38,251 bases of DNA from Holophagaceae bacterium UBA692 (GTDB taxonomy: Bacteria > Acidobacteriota > Holophagae > Holophagales > Holophagaceae): NCBI GenBank assembly GCA_002297665.1, contig DBMS01000264.1:1-38251 (forward strand), given 5' to 3'. This document shows positions 1 through 9,500 of this stretch, one piece after another (within the stretch, counting starts at the first letter, position 1; each line of letters opens with the position of its first letter). The translations under genes were made by a program, and so were the position numbers. The notes under the pieces are model-generated. The model was not told where the DNA came from. It saw only the letters and a list, made by a program, of their open reading frames with translations, and made no database searches.

Positions 1-37
1 TGCCCCAGTAAACTCGCGCTAGGGGTCATCGGACCTT

Positions 38-859
38 CTACTGCAGCAGCGCGAGCACCTGCTGGGCGTTCTGGTTCGACTTGCTCAGGGCGCTGGTCCC
101 CGACTGCTGGAGGATCTGGAACTTGGTGAGGTTCACCACCTCGTCGGCGATGTTGGCGTCCTGGATCTGGCTCATGGCGGCGGTGAAGTTCTGCACCTGG
201 ATGCCCAGGATGTCGGACGTCGCGTTGAGCTGCTGCTCCGAGGCGCCGATGGAGGCGCGCATGGTGCTGACGGAAGCCAGGGCCGTGCTGATGAGCCCCG
301 CCACGGTGGTGGCGTTGGCGATGGTGGTGAGGCTGTTGGAGGTGGTCAGGCCCAGGGCGGTGGTGTTGTCGGGCGAGAGCACCTGCATGTTGAGGGTGAG
401 CACGCCGTAGTCGCCGGCGGCCACGGTGAGGGACTGGGGCACGCTGGTGAAGATGGCCTGCCCGTTGAAGTTCGTGTTGTGGCCGATGTTGATCATCGTC
501 CGCACGATGTTCTGGAATTCCGCGTCCAGGTTGGCGCGGTTGGAGTCGCTGATGGTGCCGGTCTGGGCCTGCTGGGCCAGCTGGGCGGCCCGGGTGAGCA
601 GCTGCGTCACCGAATCCAGGGTGCCGTCGGCCACCTGCATGTAGGAGACGCCGTCGTTGGTGTTGCGCTGGGCCTGCCCGGCGACCTTGATGTCGGCGCC
701 CAGCTTGTTGGCGATGGCCAGGCCCGCGGCGTCGTCCGAGGCCTTGTTGATGCGCTTTCCGGTGGTGAGCCTCTCGATGACCTGGCCGAGCTGGTTTCCG
801 GAGATGCTGAGCTGCCGGCTGGCTCCGATGGCGGAGAGGTTGTTCAGGATTGAGCTCAT
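38..859 (-). CDS. fliC: Flagellin (short form)
   Basis: This 273-residue protein is a flagellin, the secreted subunit that polymerises into the flagellar filament. The N-terminal D0/D1 helical region (about residues 1-135) carries the hallmark LTTGKRINKASDDAAGLAIA. The C-terminal D1/D0 helix (about 205-273) carries NIADEVVNLTKFQILQQSG and ends in a glutamine/leucine-rich coil. The variable D2/D3 part between them is only about 60 residues, so this is a compact flagellin. There is no signal peptide, as expected for type III flagellar export. The ATG is preceded by GGAG at suitable spacing. No other flagellar structural gene is in the window, so it may be a stand-alone filament gene. Its 3' end lies close to the window edge and no clear terminator is visible there. 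Family assignment is firm; the exact paralogue name is not. Confidence 0.95.
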   Translation of the reverse strand: MSSILNNLSAIGASRQLSISGNQLGQVIERLTTGKRINKASDDAAGLAIANKLGADIKVAGQAQRNTNDGVSYMQVADGTLDSVTQLLTRAAQLAQQAQTGTISDSNRANLDAEFQNIVRTMINIGHNTNFNGQAIFTSVPQSLTVAAGDYGVLTLNMQVLSPDNTTALGLTTSNSLTTIANATTVAGLISTALASVSTMRASIGASEQQLNATSDILGIQVQNFTAAMSQIQDANIADEVVNLTKFQILQQSGTSALSKSNQNAQQVLALLQ

Positions 860-1065
860 GGGGTGCTCCGTGAGATCGGGTGGAAGGGATCGGGCTGTCT
901 ACGCAGGTCGGCGCGCCGGCCCGGGGGCGGCGACTCCTCCGGCAAGGGGCCCGCGAACCTCAGGCTCCCGCGCCGGGGTGGCTCCGGGCCCCCCGGGGGC
1001 CTCGGACCTGCACGGGCATTCCTGGACAAGGGCGTGCCCGGATGCGCCTGGTCGAATGCATACAT
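856..1065 (-). CDS. Possible small Pro/Arg-rich ORF upstream of flagellin
   Basis: An open frame of 69 codons begins with ATG five bases after a perfect GGAGG. It ends with a TGA that overlaps the flagellin ATG (ATGA), the same coupling used by genuine gene pairs in this window. Against it: the product is rich in Pro, Arg and Gly, it has no recognisable domain, and it could be a chance frame through a GC-rich untranslated leader. It may be a coupled leader peptide or nothing at all. The start is chosen on the ribosome-binding site alone. Confidence 0.25.
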   Translation of the reverse strand: MYAFDQAHPGTPLSRNARAGPRPPGGPEPPRRGSLRFAGPLPEESPPPGRRADLRRQPDPFHPISRSTP

Positions 1066-1186
1066 GGAAGCCTCCAATCCTCAGAGGGCAAAACCTGCTG
1101 GGTCGGAGGGGGAGAATCAAGAACGATGCCAGAGCGGAAGGACGCCCGGCGCTCCGCTCATTCAAGGGGGTTCAAGGCGCCCCGGG
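860..1186. other. Intergenic region upstream of flagellin
   Basis: About 330 bases separate the flagellin start from the end of the receiver-kinase gene; both are on the minus strand. Apart from the possible small ORF I see no gene. A strongly GC-rich self-complementary stretch lies near 985-1005 (GGCCCCC pairing with GGGGGCC) and could fold in the flagellin leader. On the minus strand near 1115-1131 there is a TGGCAT-N5-TTGATT sequence that recalls a sigma-54 promoter but lacks the GC of the -12 element. I could not find a convincing sigma-28 promoter. Confidence 0.4.
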
Positions 1187-2308
1187 CTACTTCCGCAGGG
1201 TCACCGTGAACGTGCTGCCGCGGTCCGGTTCGCTCTGGACCTCCACCTTGCCCCCGTAGAGGCTCGCCAGCCTCCGGAGGATGGACAACCCCAGGCCCGA
1301 GCCCAGGATGTTCCGGGTCTTCTCGTTGCGGATCCGGCTGAACTCCCCGAAGAGCTTGGCCAGGTCCTCCTTTCCGATGCCGATGCCGGTGTCGTGGACC
1401 GCCACCCGCACCTCCTCGGGCCCGTCCTCCACCTCGACGGTGACCGAGCCGCCCTCGTGGTTGTACTTGATGGCGTTGGAGATGAGATTGTTGAACATCA
1501 TCTCCAGCTCACCGGGGTCGGCCTTGAGCCACACCTTGCCGGGTGGGCAGAAAAGGAGATTGACGTTCCTTTCGGCGGCCAGGGACTGGAAGGTCTCCAG
1601 GCTCTGGGTGGCCGCGGCGCAGACATCGGCCTCCACCAGGGACCGCTGCTTCTGGCCGGATTCGATGCGGGTGAGGTCCAGAAGGTCCAGGATGAGCTTG
1701 CGCATGCCGTCCAGGCGCAGGATGGACCGGTCCAGGAGGTGGTCGTAGGCGCCGATGGCGTCTCCGGCGGCGTGGTCCCGCAGGATCCGGAGGTTGCCCT
1801 CCACTGCCGCCAGGGGGGACTTGAGCTCGTGGGCGAGCACCGAGAGGAACTCGAACCGGATCTGCCTGCGCTCCCCGGCGAGCTTGCGGGCCTGGGCCTG
1901 GATCATGTAGTGCTTGGCGGTCTTGTGGACGGCGGCCTTGACCTCGATGGGGGTGAAGGGCTTGGCCAGGAAGTCGAAGGCCCCGATCTTGGTGGCCTGC
2001 ACCGCGGTCTCCAGGCTGGCGTATGCCGTGATCATCACGATCAGGGCCTCGGTCCGGGCCTCCATGAGGGCCTGGAGCACGTCCAGGCCGGACATGCCGG
2101 GCAGCTTGTAGTCCAGGAGGATGATCTGGGGGGGATCCTTGGCGGCGGCCTCCAGCGCGGCCTCGCCGGAATCGGCCGTGGTGATGCGAAAATCCACGTC
2201 CACCTCGATGTCCTCGAAGCTCGTGGCGTAGGCCTTCAGGGCGCGCTCGATGGAGAGCCGCATGCCCAGTTCGTCGTCCACCACCAGCAGGTGCAGGGTC
2301 TCGTGCAT
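1187..2308 (-). CDS. Receiver-histidine kinase hybrid, last gene of the rex-hyd operon
   Basis: The 373-residue protein has an N-terminal receiver domain (about 1-130) with the acidic pair at Asp11-Asp12, phospho-acceptor Asp66 in ILLDYKLPG, and Lys116 in AKPF. A histidine kinase core follows: the H-box FLSVLAHELKSPLAAV has His160, then come an N-box (NLISNAIKYN) and G-boxes (DTGIGIG, GSGLGLSIL). There are no membrane segments, so it should be cytosolic. The receiver-first order means it probably accepts a phosphoryl group and changes its own kinase activity, as in CheY-kinase hybrids. I place the start at ATG 2308 because GAGGAG lies just upstream; the open frame runs further but only as a shadow of the preceding gene. 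It follows the hydrogenase-like sensor kinase by 7 bases, so it is a likely partner. The downstream target is unknown. Confidence 0.9.
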   Translation of the reverse strand: MHETLHLLVVDDELGMRLSIERALKAYATSFEDIEVDVDFRITTADSGEAALEAAAKDPPQIILLDYKLPGMSGLDVLQALMEARTEALIVMITAYASLETAVQATKIGAFDFLAKPFTPIEVKAAVHKTAKHYMIQAQARKLAGERRQIRFEFLSVLAHELKSPLAAVEGNLRILRDHAAGDAIGAYDHLLDRSILRLDGMRKLILDLLDLTRIESGQKQRSLVEADVCAAATQSLETFQSLAAERNVNLLFCPPGKVWLKADPGELEMMFNNLISNAIKYNHEGGSVTVEVEDGPEEVRVAVHDTGIGIGKEDLAKLFGEFSRIRNEKTRNILGSGLGLSILRRLASLYGGKVEVQSEPDRGSTFTVTLRK

Positions 2309-2315
2309 AGGCTCC

Positions 2316-4382
2316 TCAGTGCCCCTGCGGCCTGGCGGCGCGGGGCAGCTTGACGCGGAAGGTGGTGCCCAGGGGGCCCGCGCCGGGGTCGGGGTTGGAT
2401 TCCACGGAGATGTCGCCCCGGTGGAGCTTGACGATGCCGTAGACCACCGGGAGCCCCAGCCCGGTGCCCTTGCCCATGAGCTTGGTGGTGAAGAAGGGCT
2501 CGAACATCCTGTTGAGGTTCTCCTTGGGAATGCCGATGCCGGTGTCCTTGACCTCGATGACCAGCCACTGGTCGTCGGCGCGGGTGGCGATCTGGAGCCG
2601 GCCCCCATCGGGCATGGCGTCGAAGGCGTTGCCCACCAGGTTCACGAACACCTGGATCATCTGGTCCCGGTCCAGCTCCACCATGGGGCTGCCGTCGGTG
2701 TGGACCGTCTCCACCGTCACCCCCGGCGGCACGGGGAGGTTGGCCAGGGAGGTCTGGACGACCTCCCGGATGTCGTTGAGGTTGTGGGCGACCTTGTTCT
2801 GGCGGGCGAAGTCCAGGAGGCCGGCGACGATGCGCTTGCAGCGGTTGGCCTGCTCCGCGATCATCTGCAGGTCCTCGCGCAGGGGGGACGTCTTCTCGCA
2901 CTCGTCCAGCAGGAGATGGGTGTACATGAGGACCACCCCCAGCGGGTTGTTGATCTCGTGGGCCACCCCCGCGGCCAGCTGGCCCATGCTGGCCAGGCGC
3001 TCGGAGTGCATCAGCGTCTCCTGGGTGGAGGCCAGCTTCTCGTTGGCGTGGCTAAGCTTGCGGATGGTGTTGAGGTTGTCGTCGATGACGAAGGGCAGGC
3101 ACATCTCGGATTCGGCGAAGCCCCGGCCGATGGCCAGCGCGTGTTCGCGGCAGGTGTGGTAACCGCAGGCGCCGCAGTTGAGTTCGTGGGCTTCGGAATA
3201 CTTGCCCATGCGCTGCATGATGGCGTGGAGCTCCGTGGGGCTCATGGGCTCCAGGCGCTGGTCGTTGGCGGTGAACCTGCGGGTCAGGTCCAGGCTCTGG
3301 AACCGGTCCACGTTGCGCTGCCAGAGTTCGGCGTCCAGCATGGTGGCCCTGAACCGGTTGTAGTGGCTCACCCGGGCCCGGCGCCTGAAGAGCGTCTCCT
3401 GGGTGCTCAGGCCCGGACCGGCGATGCAGCCGTTGCAGCTCAGCAGCTCCACGAGCCGGGCGTCCATGGTCCCGGTGGCGAACTCCTCCAGCACCGAGGT
3501 GAAGCCTTCGATGCCGTCGGTGGCCACCACCTCGTTGGCCACCAGGTCCTCGGGGATGCTGGCGGCCTGAAGGAAGCCCCGGGTCAGGGGGAACAGGCTG
3601 CCCAGGTTGGGATGGGGCGGGTCGAAATCGCCCGGAATGCAGTCCTCGATGCGCAAATCATTGCGTTGGGCCAATTTGCGCAGCTCCCGGAAGGTGATGG
3701 CCACGTCCGGGGCGCCTTCGATGTCGGGGTCGCAGGCCTCGGCCTTCTTGGCCACGCACGGCCCCACGAAGACCACCTTGATCCCCGGGTGGAGGATGCG
3801 CAGCACCCGGGACATGGCCACCATGGGGCTCACGATGGGCGAGAGGTTGGGGATGAGCTCGGGGTGGTAGCGCTCCACGAACCCCACCACCGCCGGGCAG
3901 GTGGTGGCGATGTACTGGGCCCGGGGGTTCAGGATCATCAGCTGGCGGTACTGCTCGGCCACCAGGTCCGCCCCGAAGGCCACCTCGGCCACCAGGGAGA
4001 ACCCCAGCTTGCGGACCATCCCCACCAGCACCCGGAAGTCCATTTCCGCCTGGAACTCCACCGGGAAGGATGGGGCCAGGATGGCGGCGACGGGCTTGCC
4101 CGACTGGAGGAGCTCCTCCACCTCGTTCACCGTCGAGACGATGCGCTTGGCCTTCTGGGTGCAGACCCGGATGCAGTTGCCGCACCCGATGCACCGCTCG
4201 GCCACCACCTCGGCCTGGCTCTTGGTGATGCGGATGGCCTTGGCGGGGCAGGTGCGAACGCAGGTGTAGCAGATGCGGCAGCGGTTCTTGAGGGTCCTGA
4301 CGAAACCGCGCACGGTGGAACCCGCGGCGGAACCTTCGACCGGCTCGCCTGGGCCTCCAGGGTCGATCACGGGTTCCGCCAT
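2316..4382 (-). CDS. Sensory [FeFe]-hydrogenase-like protein fused to histidine kinase (HydS type)
   Basis: The 688-residue protein has four parts. (1) A 2x[4Fe-4S] ferredoxin domain, with Cys35/38/41/45 and Cys64/67/70/74. (2) A [FeFe]-hydrogenase large-subunit-like domain (about 85-380). (3) A CxxC-x4-C...C Fe-S module of the PF04060 kind (Cys403, 406, 411, 428). (4) A histidine kinase with His475 in AGVAHEINNPLG and ATPase boxes DTGIGIP and GTGLGLPVV. The three H-cluster loops are altered. L1 is TTCPAVV, so the usual proton-transfer Cys is Thr161 while Cys162 remains. L2 is GPCVAKKAE, with Gly for the usual Met. L3 is LLSCNGCIAG, with CxxC rather than CxxxC. From family knowledge such proteins (groups C/D, HydS) are thought to sense H2 or redox state rather than turn over H2. 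GGAGGAA precedes the ATG. It lies between two receiver-containing proteins in the hydrogenase operon, so it is the likely head of a phosphorelay. The signal is inferred. Confidence 0.88.
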   Translation of the reverse strand: MAEPVIDPGGPGEPVEGSAAGSTVRGFVRTLKNRCRICYTCVRTCPAKAIRITKSQAEVVAERCIGCGNCIRVCTQKAKRIVSTVNEVEELLQSGKPVAAILAPSFPVEFQAEMDFRVLVGMVRKLGFSLVAEVAFGADLVAEQYRQLMILNPRAQYIATTCPAVVGFVERYHPELIPNLSPIVSPMVAMSRVLRILHPGIKVVFVGPCVAKKAEACDPDIEGAPDVAITFRELRKLAQRNDLRIEDCIPGDFDPPHPNLGSLFPLTRGFLQAASIPEDLVANEVVATDGIEGFTSVLEEFATGTMDARLVELLSCNGCIAGPGLSTQETLFRRRARVSHYNRFRATMLDAELWQRNVDRFQSLDLTRRFTANDQRLEPMSPTELHAIMQRMGKYSEAHELNCGACGYHTCREHALAIGRGFAESEMCLPFVIDDNLNTIRKLSHANEKLASTQETLMHSERLASMGQLAAGVAHEINNPLGVVLMYTHLLLDECEKTSPLREDLQMIAEQANRCKRIVAGLLDFARQNKVAHNLNDIREVVQTSLANLPVPPGVTVETVHTDGSPMVELDRDQMIQVFVNLVGNAFDAMPDGGRLQIATRADDQWLVIEVKDTGIGIPKENLNRMFEPFFTTKLMGKGTGLGLPVVYGIVKLHRGDISVESNPDPGAGPLGTTFRVKLPRAARPQGH

Positions 4383-4398
4383 GGCTGGTTCCTCCGCG

Positions 4399-4797
4399 TC
4401 AGAGCTTGAGCAGTCTCCTGGCCTCGGCCTTGAGCTGCTCGGGCCGGACCGGCTTGTCCATCACCACGTCCGCCTTGACCCAGGAGGCGGCCTCCTCGGA
4501 CTGGGGGTGGAAGTCGAGGCCGGTGGCGGCCTTGACGGCGGTGAGCAGGATCACGGGTGTCTCGGGGTAAAGGCGTTTCACATGGTGGCACAGCACGAAT
4601 CCGGAATCCATGTTCTCCATCATCAGGTCCAGCACCGCCAGGTCGGGGATGGTGGTGAGGAGCGCCTCCTCCCCCTCCTTCTGCCCCTGGGCCTTGATGA
4701 CGCGGTAGCCCTCCGAGGCCAGGACGAAGGACACCTGCTCCAGCAGGTCGATGTCGTCGTCGACTACAAGGACGTTCTTCTTATCGGTCATGGACAT
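4399..4797 (-). CDS. Single-domain response regulator
   Basis: The 132-residue protein is a receiver domain with no output domain. The acidic pocket is VVDDD near residues 11-15, the phospho-acceptor is Asp57 in AVLDLMMENMDSGF, and the conserved Lys is Lys115 in VMDKPVRP. It sits 6 bases after hydA1 and 16 bases before the sensory-hydrogenase kinase, which suggests that kinase phosphorylates it. The DxMMExxDxGF signature and the extended loop after the conserved Thr are shared with the receiver at 13206-13577 in the second hydrogenase operon, so the two look like paralogues. Two ATGs lie close together at the start (codons 1 and 3); AGGGAG is nearer to ideal spacing for the second. With no DNA-binding domain, it probably acts by protein contact or as a phosphate shuttle. 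Confidence 0.9.
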   Translation of the reverse strand: MSMTDKKNVLVVDDDIDLLEQVSFVLASEGYRVIKAQGQKEGEEALLTTIPDLAVLDLMMENMDSGFVLCHHVKRLYPETPVILLTAVKAATGLDFHPQSEEAASWVKADVVMDKPVRPEQLKAEARRLLKL

Positions 4798-4803
4798 CGC
4801 TCC

Positions 4804-6525
4804 CTATCGCAGGACTTCGCGTTTCTGGTACGTGGTGTGGAGAAGCTGGTGGCTGAGGTGTCCCAGGGGCTTGCCCAGGAATTCCTTGTAGAGCCGCTGC
4901 ACCTGGCTGTTGCGGTGGCTGACCCGCAGGGTGTCGGTCTTGTCGATGGCGTACAGCGCGGCCATGCGGGCCTTCACGGAATCCAGGTCGGCCTTGAGGG
5001 GCTGGCCCCCGCCGTTGATGCACCCGCCGGGGCAGGTCATGACCTCCACGAAGTGCAGGTCGCTGCGCCCGGCCTTGATCTCGTCCATGAGCTTCCTCGC
5101 CTGGCCCAGGCTTGAGACCACGGCCGCGCCCACCTCCAGGTCGCCCACCTTCACCCGCAGTTCCTTGCTGCCCTTCATGCCCCGCAGGTCCTGGATCCGG
5201 TACTCCTTCATCTCGTCGCCGGTGAGGAGGAAGAAGGCGCTGCGAACCGCCGCCTCCATGACGCCGCCCGAGGCCCCGAAGAGCTTGCCGGCGCTGGAGC
5301 GCTCCCCGAAGGGGGTATCGGCGCCCTCGGGCGCCAGGGTGCCGGGATCGACGCCCTTGATGCGGAAGAGCTCGGCCAGCTCCCGGGTGGTGAGGACGTA
5401 ATCCACGTCGGGCACGTAGTCCCGGCCCATCTCGGGCCGAGCGCACTCGAACTTCTTGGCGGTGCACGGCATGATCGAGACGCTGACGATGTCCTTGGGA
5501 TCCAGGTTCTCGCGCCTGGCGAAGAACGACTTGATCACCGCGCCCATCATCTGCTGCGGGCTCTTGCAGGTGGAGACGTTGGGCAGGAGCTCGGGGTAGA
5601 ACTGCTCCACGAACTTGATCCAGCCCGGGGAGCAGCTGGTGAACATGGGCAGCGGGCCGCCCTGGGTGATGCGCTGGATGAGCTCGCTGCCCTCCTCCAT
5701 GATGGTGAGGTCGGCGGTGAAGGAGGTGTCGAATACGCGGTGGAAGCCCACCCGGCGCAGCGCGGCCACCATCTGGCCGTCGATGTCGGTGCCGGGCTTG
5801 AACCCGAACTCCTCGGCGATGGACACCGAGACGGCGGGGGCGTGCTGCACCACCACCGTCTTGCCGGGGTCGGCGAGCACCCGCATGACCTCGTCCACGT
5901 AGCTGCGCTCGGTGAGCGCGGCCGTGGGGCAGACCAGGATGCACTGCCCGCAGTTGATGCAGCAGCTGACGTTCATGCCCTCGTCGAAGGCGGTGCCCAC
6001 GAAGGCCTTGGACCCGCGGTTGATGAAGTCGATGGCCGAGACGCCCTGGACCTCCTCGCACACCCGCACGCACTTGCCGCAGAGGATGCACTTCTCGGGA
6101 TCCCGGACGATGGAGGGGCTGGAGATGTCCTTCTCCTTGCGCTTGCGCAGGCCGCGGAACACGCGGTTGCGCACCCCGTGCTCCCGGGCCAGGTCGCTCA
6201 GGTCGCACTTGCCGTTGCGGGCGCAGTAGAGGCAGTCGTCGGGGTGGTTGGAGAGGAGGAGTTCCACGATGGCCTTGCGGGTCTTGAGGACCGTGGGGGT
6301 GCTGGTGTGGATCCTCATTCCGTCGGCGGCGGGGAAGGAACAGGCCGGGACGAGCCCCGGCGCTCCCTCCACCTCCACCACGCACATGCGGCAGGTGCCC
6401 GAAGGCAGCAGGCCCTCCATGTGGCAGATGGTGGGGACGTGGATCCCGCCGCGCTGGAGCGCCTGCAGGATGGTGTCCCCCTTCCTGGCTTCAATTTTCT
6501 GTCCGTTCGCTTCAAGGGCCAGCAT
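4804..6525 (-). CDS. hydA: [FeFe] hydrogenase catalytic subunit, multi-subunit NAD-linked type
   Basis: The 573-residue catalytic subunit carries the H-cluster that reduces protons or oxidises H2. Domains in order: [2Fe-2S] plant-type ferredoxin (Cys34, 45, 48, 62), His-Cys3 [4Fe-4S] (His94, Cys98, 101, 107), two [4Fe-4S] (Cys146/149/152/156 and Cys189/192/195/199), H-cluster domain, and a C-terminal small-subunit-like tail (HLSHQLLHTTY). The motifs are L1 FTSCSPGW (Cys298, Ser299), L2 IMPCTAKKFE (Cys354, Lys358) and L3 EVMTCPGGCINGGGQP (Cys498, Cys502). Ser299 stands where the textbook enzyme has the first cluster-ligand Cys. The organisation matches HydA of HydABC/Hnd complexes, cytosolic and dependent on HydB and HydC. 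GGGGGAG precedes the ATG, and hydB1 ends 12 bases upstream. Function is secure; physiological direction and bifurcation are inferred. Confidence 0.95.
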   Translation of the reverse strand: MLALEANGQKIEARKGDTILQALQRGGIHVPTICHMEGLLPSGTCRMCVVEVEGAPGLVPACSFPAADGMRIHTSTPTVLKTRKAIVELLLSNHPDDCLYCARNGKCDLSDLAREHGVRNRVFRGLRKRKEKDISSPSIVRDPEKCILCGKCVRVCEEVQGVSAIDFINRGSKAFVGTAFDEGMNVSCCINCGQCILVCPTAALTERSYVDEVMRVLADPGKTVVVQHAPAVSVSIAEEFGFKPGTDIDGQMVAALRRVGFHRVFDTSFTADLTIMEEGSELIQRITQGGPLPMFTSCSPGWIKFVEQFYPELLPNVSTCKSPQQMMGAVIKSFFARRENLDPKDIVSVSIMPCTAKKFECARPEMGRDYVPDVDYVLTTRELAELFRIKGVDPGTLAPEGADTPFGERSSAGKLFGASGGVMEAAVRSAFFLLTGDEMKEYRIQDLRGMKGSKELRVKVGDLEVGAAVVSSLGQARKLMDEIKAGRSDLHFVEVMTCPGGCINGGGQPLKADLDSVKARMAALYAIDKTDTLRVSHRNSQVQRLYKEFLGKPLGHLSHQLLHTTYQKREVLR

Positions 6526-6537
6526 CGTCGACTCCCC

Positions 6538-9500
6538 CTAGACCGGTTGCGTGAATTCGATGTCGCAGCGCAGGCAGCGACGGGCTTCGCAAAGGGCGTG
6601 CTCCTCGGAAAGGCACAGGTCCACCTCCCGGAAGTTCCCGCGGCGCTCGGCCACGGGCAGGTGCTCCGGATGGGCCCGTCCGGGTCCCTCCCCTTCCTCC
6701 TCATCGGCAGAGAAGGGCGGCACGTACACCGTCGGCAGGGCCACCCTGGGCAGGGCCCTGAGCTGGCGGCCCGTGAGATGCCGGTCGATCATCACCGCGG
6801 CGTTCTTGCCCGCGGCCACGGCCTCGATGACGGTGCCGGGCCCGGTCACCACGTCGCCGCCCCCGAAGACGCGCTTCTGGGAGGTGATGTAGGACTCCGG
6901 GTTGATCACCAGGCCGCCCCAGGACTTCACCTTGAATCCCTCGAGCACTCCGGCTTCGGGCTCCTCGGAAATGGCCACCACCAGGGTGTCCAGCTCCGCG
7001 GTGAAGGCGCTTCCGGGGATGGGCACGGGCCGGGCGCGGCCGGTCTCGTCCCGGTCGCCCAGTTCGTTGCGCTGGAACTCGATGCCCATGAGGACGCCGC
7101 CCTCGGCCTTGACCGCCAGCGGCGTGACCAGGGTCTCCAGCCGGATGCCCTCGTCCAGGGCGGCTTCGATCTCCTCCCCGTAGGCGGGCATCTCGTTCCG
7201 GGTGCGGCGGTAGAAGACGGTCACCTCCGTGACGTCCTTCTGGCGGATGGCGACGCGGGCCGCGTCGAGGGCGCTGTTGCCGCCCCCGATGACGCCCACC
7301 CGCCCCCGGGCCAGGGATTCGCCGTGGAGGTTGAAGGCCTTGAGGAAACGGATGCCGGGGAGGATGCCCTCGGCGTCGTCGCCGGGCAGGCCCAGGCGCT
7401 TGCTCTGGTGGGCGCCCAGGGCGAGGTAGATGGCCTGGAAGCCGTCCTCCTTCAGGCTCTGCACCGTGAAGTCCTTGCCAAGGGCCATGTTCAGCTCGAG
7501 GGTGACGTTCTCGTTGATGAGGCTGTCGATCTCGGCGTTCAGGACGTTCCGGGGGAGGCGGTACGAGGGGATGCCCGCCACCAGCATGCCGCCGGCGCGG
7601 TGCTCGCGCTCGAAGACCGTCACCTTGTATCCCTTCATGCCCAGGGCGTGGGCCGCGGTGAGGCCCGCGGGGCCCGCGCCCACCACCGCCACCCGGGGCG
7701 CGCCGGGCTTTGCGGGCCGGGCCGCGGCCTTGAAGACCTTGGGATCCACCCGGTCCACCACGAAGCGCTTGAGGTCGCGGATGGCGATGGGGTCGCCGCC
7801 CGTGGTGCCGCAGCGGCAGCCGGCCTCGCAGGGGTGGTTGCACACCCGCGCGCACACCGAGGGGAAGGGATTGGCGCCCCGGATGGCCTGGTAGGCGTCG
7901 TCGTACTCGCCCAGGGCCACGTGGGCCACGTACTTCCACACCTCGGTGCCCACGGGGCACCCCGCCTGGCAGGGCGCGCCCACCAGCTCCCGGCAGGCCC
8001 CGGCGGGGCAGCGGCGCTCGTAGATGTGGGCCTCGTATTCGTCCCGGAACCACTTGAGGGTCGAGAGCACGGGGTTGGGCGCCGTCTGGCCCAGGCCGCA
8101 CAGGCTGCTCTTCTGGATGGCCTCGCCCAGCTCCTTGAGCACCATGACGCCGCGCACCCTCAAGAGGGCGTCCAGGCCCTCCTCGCCACGGCGGTTCTGG
8201 GTGATGGCCTGGAGGATGTCCAGCATCTGCTTCGTGCCTTCCCGGCAGGGGATGCACTTGCCGCAGCTCTCGGACTGGATGAACTCCATGAAGAACTTGG
8301 CCAGGTCGACCATGCAAGTGCTCTCGTCCATCACCACCAGGCCGCCCGATCCCATGATGGCGCCGAAGGCCTTGAGCTCCTCGTAGTCGCAGGCCACGTC
8401 CATGTGGGGCTCCGGGATGCAGCCCCCGGAGGGCCCGCCGATCTGCACGGCCTTGGCCTTCCTGCCGTTGGGGATGCCCCCGCCCACGGCGAAGACCACG
8501 TCGCGGATCCTCGTGCCCATGGGCACCTCCACCAGGCCCGTGCGGCGCACCATGCCCGAGAGGGCGAAGACCTTGGTGCCCTTGCTGCCCGCCGTGCCCA
8601 GGGCGGCGAAGGCCTGGGGGCCGTTCTGCATGATGCCCGGCACGTTGGCGAAGGTCTCCACGTTGTTGATGACCGTGGGCTTGCCGAAGACGCCCGACTG
8701 GATGGGATAGGGGGGCCTGGGCCGCGGCATGCCGCGCTTGCCCTCGATGGAGTGGATGAGGGCGGTCTCCTCGCCGCACACGAAGGCGCCGGCGCCCATC
8801 TTGATGACGATGTCCAGGCTGAACCCGCTGCCCAGGATGTTCTCGCCCAGGAGGCCGTAGGCCCGGGCCTGGGCCATGGCGATCTTCAGGTTCTCGATGG
8901 CCAGGGGGTACTCGGCCCGGATGTAGATGTAGGCCTTGGAGGCGCCGATGGCGTAGCAGCCCGTGACCATGCCCTCCAGGAGGCGGTGGGGGTCGCTCTC
9001 GCACACCGCCCGGTCCATGAAGGCCCCCGGGTCGCCCTCGTCGGCGTTGCAGATCATGTACTTCTGGTCGCCGGGCGAAGCCAGGGCCATCTGCCACTTG
9101 CGGCCCGTGGGGAAGCCCGCCCCGCCCCTGCCCCGCAGCCCCGAGGCCAGGATGTCGTCCACCACCTCCTGGCGGGTGCAGGTCGTGAGCGTCCGGTGCA
9201 GCGCCGAATACCCGCCGCGGGCGATGTACTCGTCGATGGACCGGAAGTCGACGAGGCCGGAGTTGGCCAGCACCCAGCGCTTCTGGAGGGCCAGGAAGGG
9301 ATGCTCGCCCAGGGGCCTGACCTTGGGCCAGGATTCGAGGCCGTCTTCCGGGAACTCGCCCAGGACCCAGTCCATGGGCATGCGGCCCGCGAAAAAGCCC
9401 TCCAGCAGGGCGTCCACCTTGTCGGCGGTGATGGAGGCGAAGCTCACCCGCGCCTTGCCGGGCACCTGGATGTCCACCAGGGGCTCCTCGGAGCACAGGC

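Noticed and set aside
1115..1131. TGGCAT-N5-TTGATT on the minus strand as a sigma-54 promoter for flagellin.
   Set aside because: The -12 element lacks the required GC, and the distance to the start is over 250 bases, so support is too weak to list as a promoter.
863..2353. A very long plus-strand open frame opposite the kinase genes, and similar long frames at 2250-4409, 5740-9777 and on the minus strand at 14007-18443.
   Set aside because: They are antisense shadows of high-GC coding sequence: Gly/Ala/Leu/Val-rich with no domain, while the opposite strand holds clear enzyme motifs throughout.
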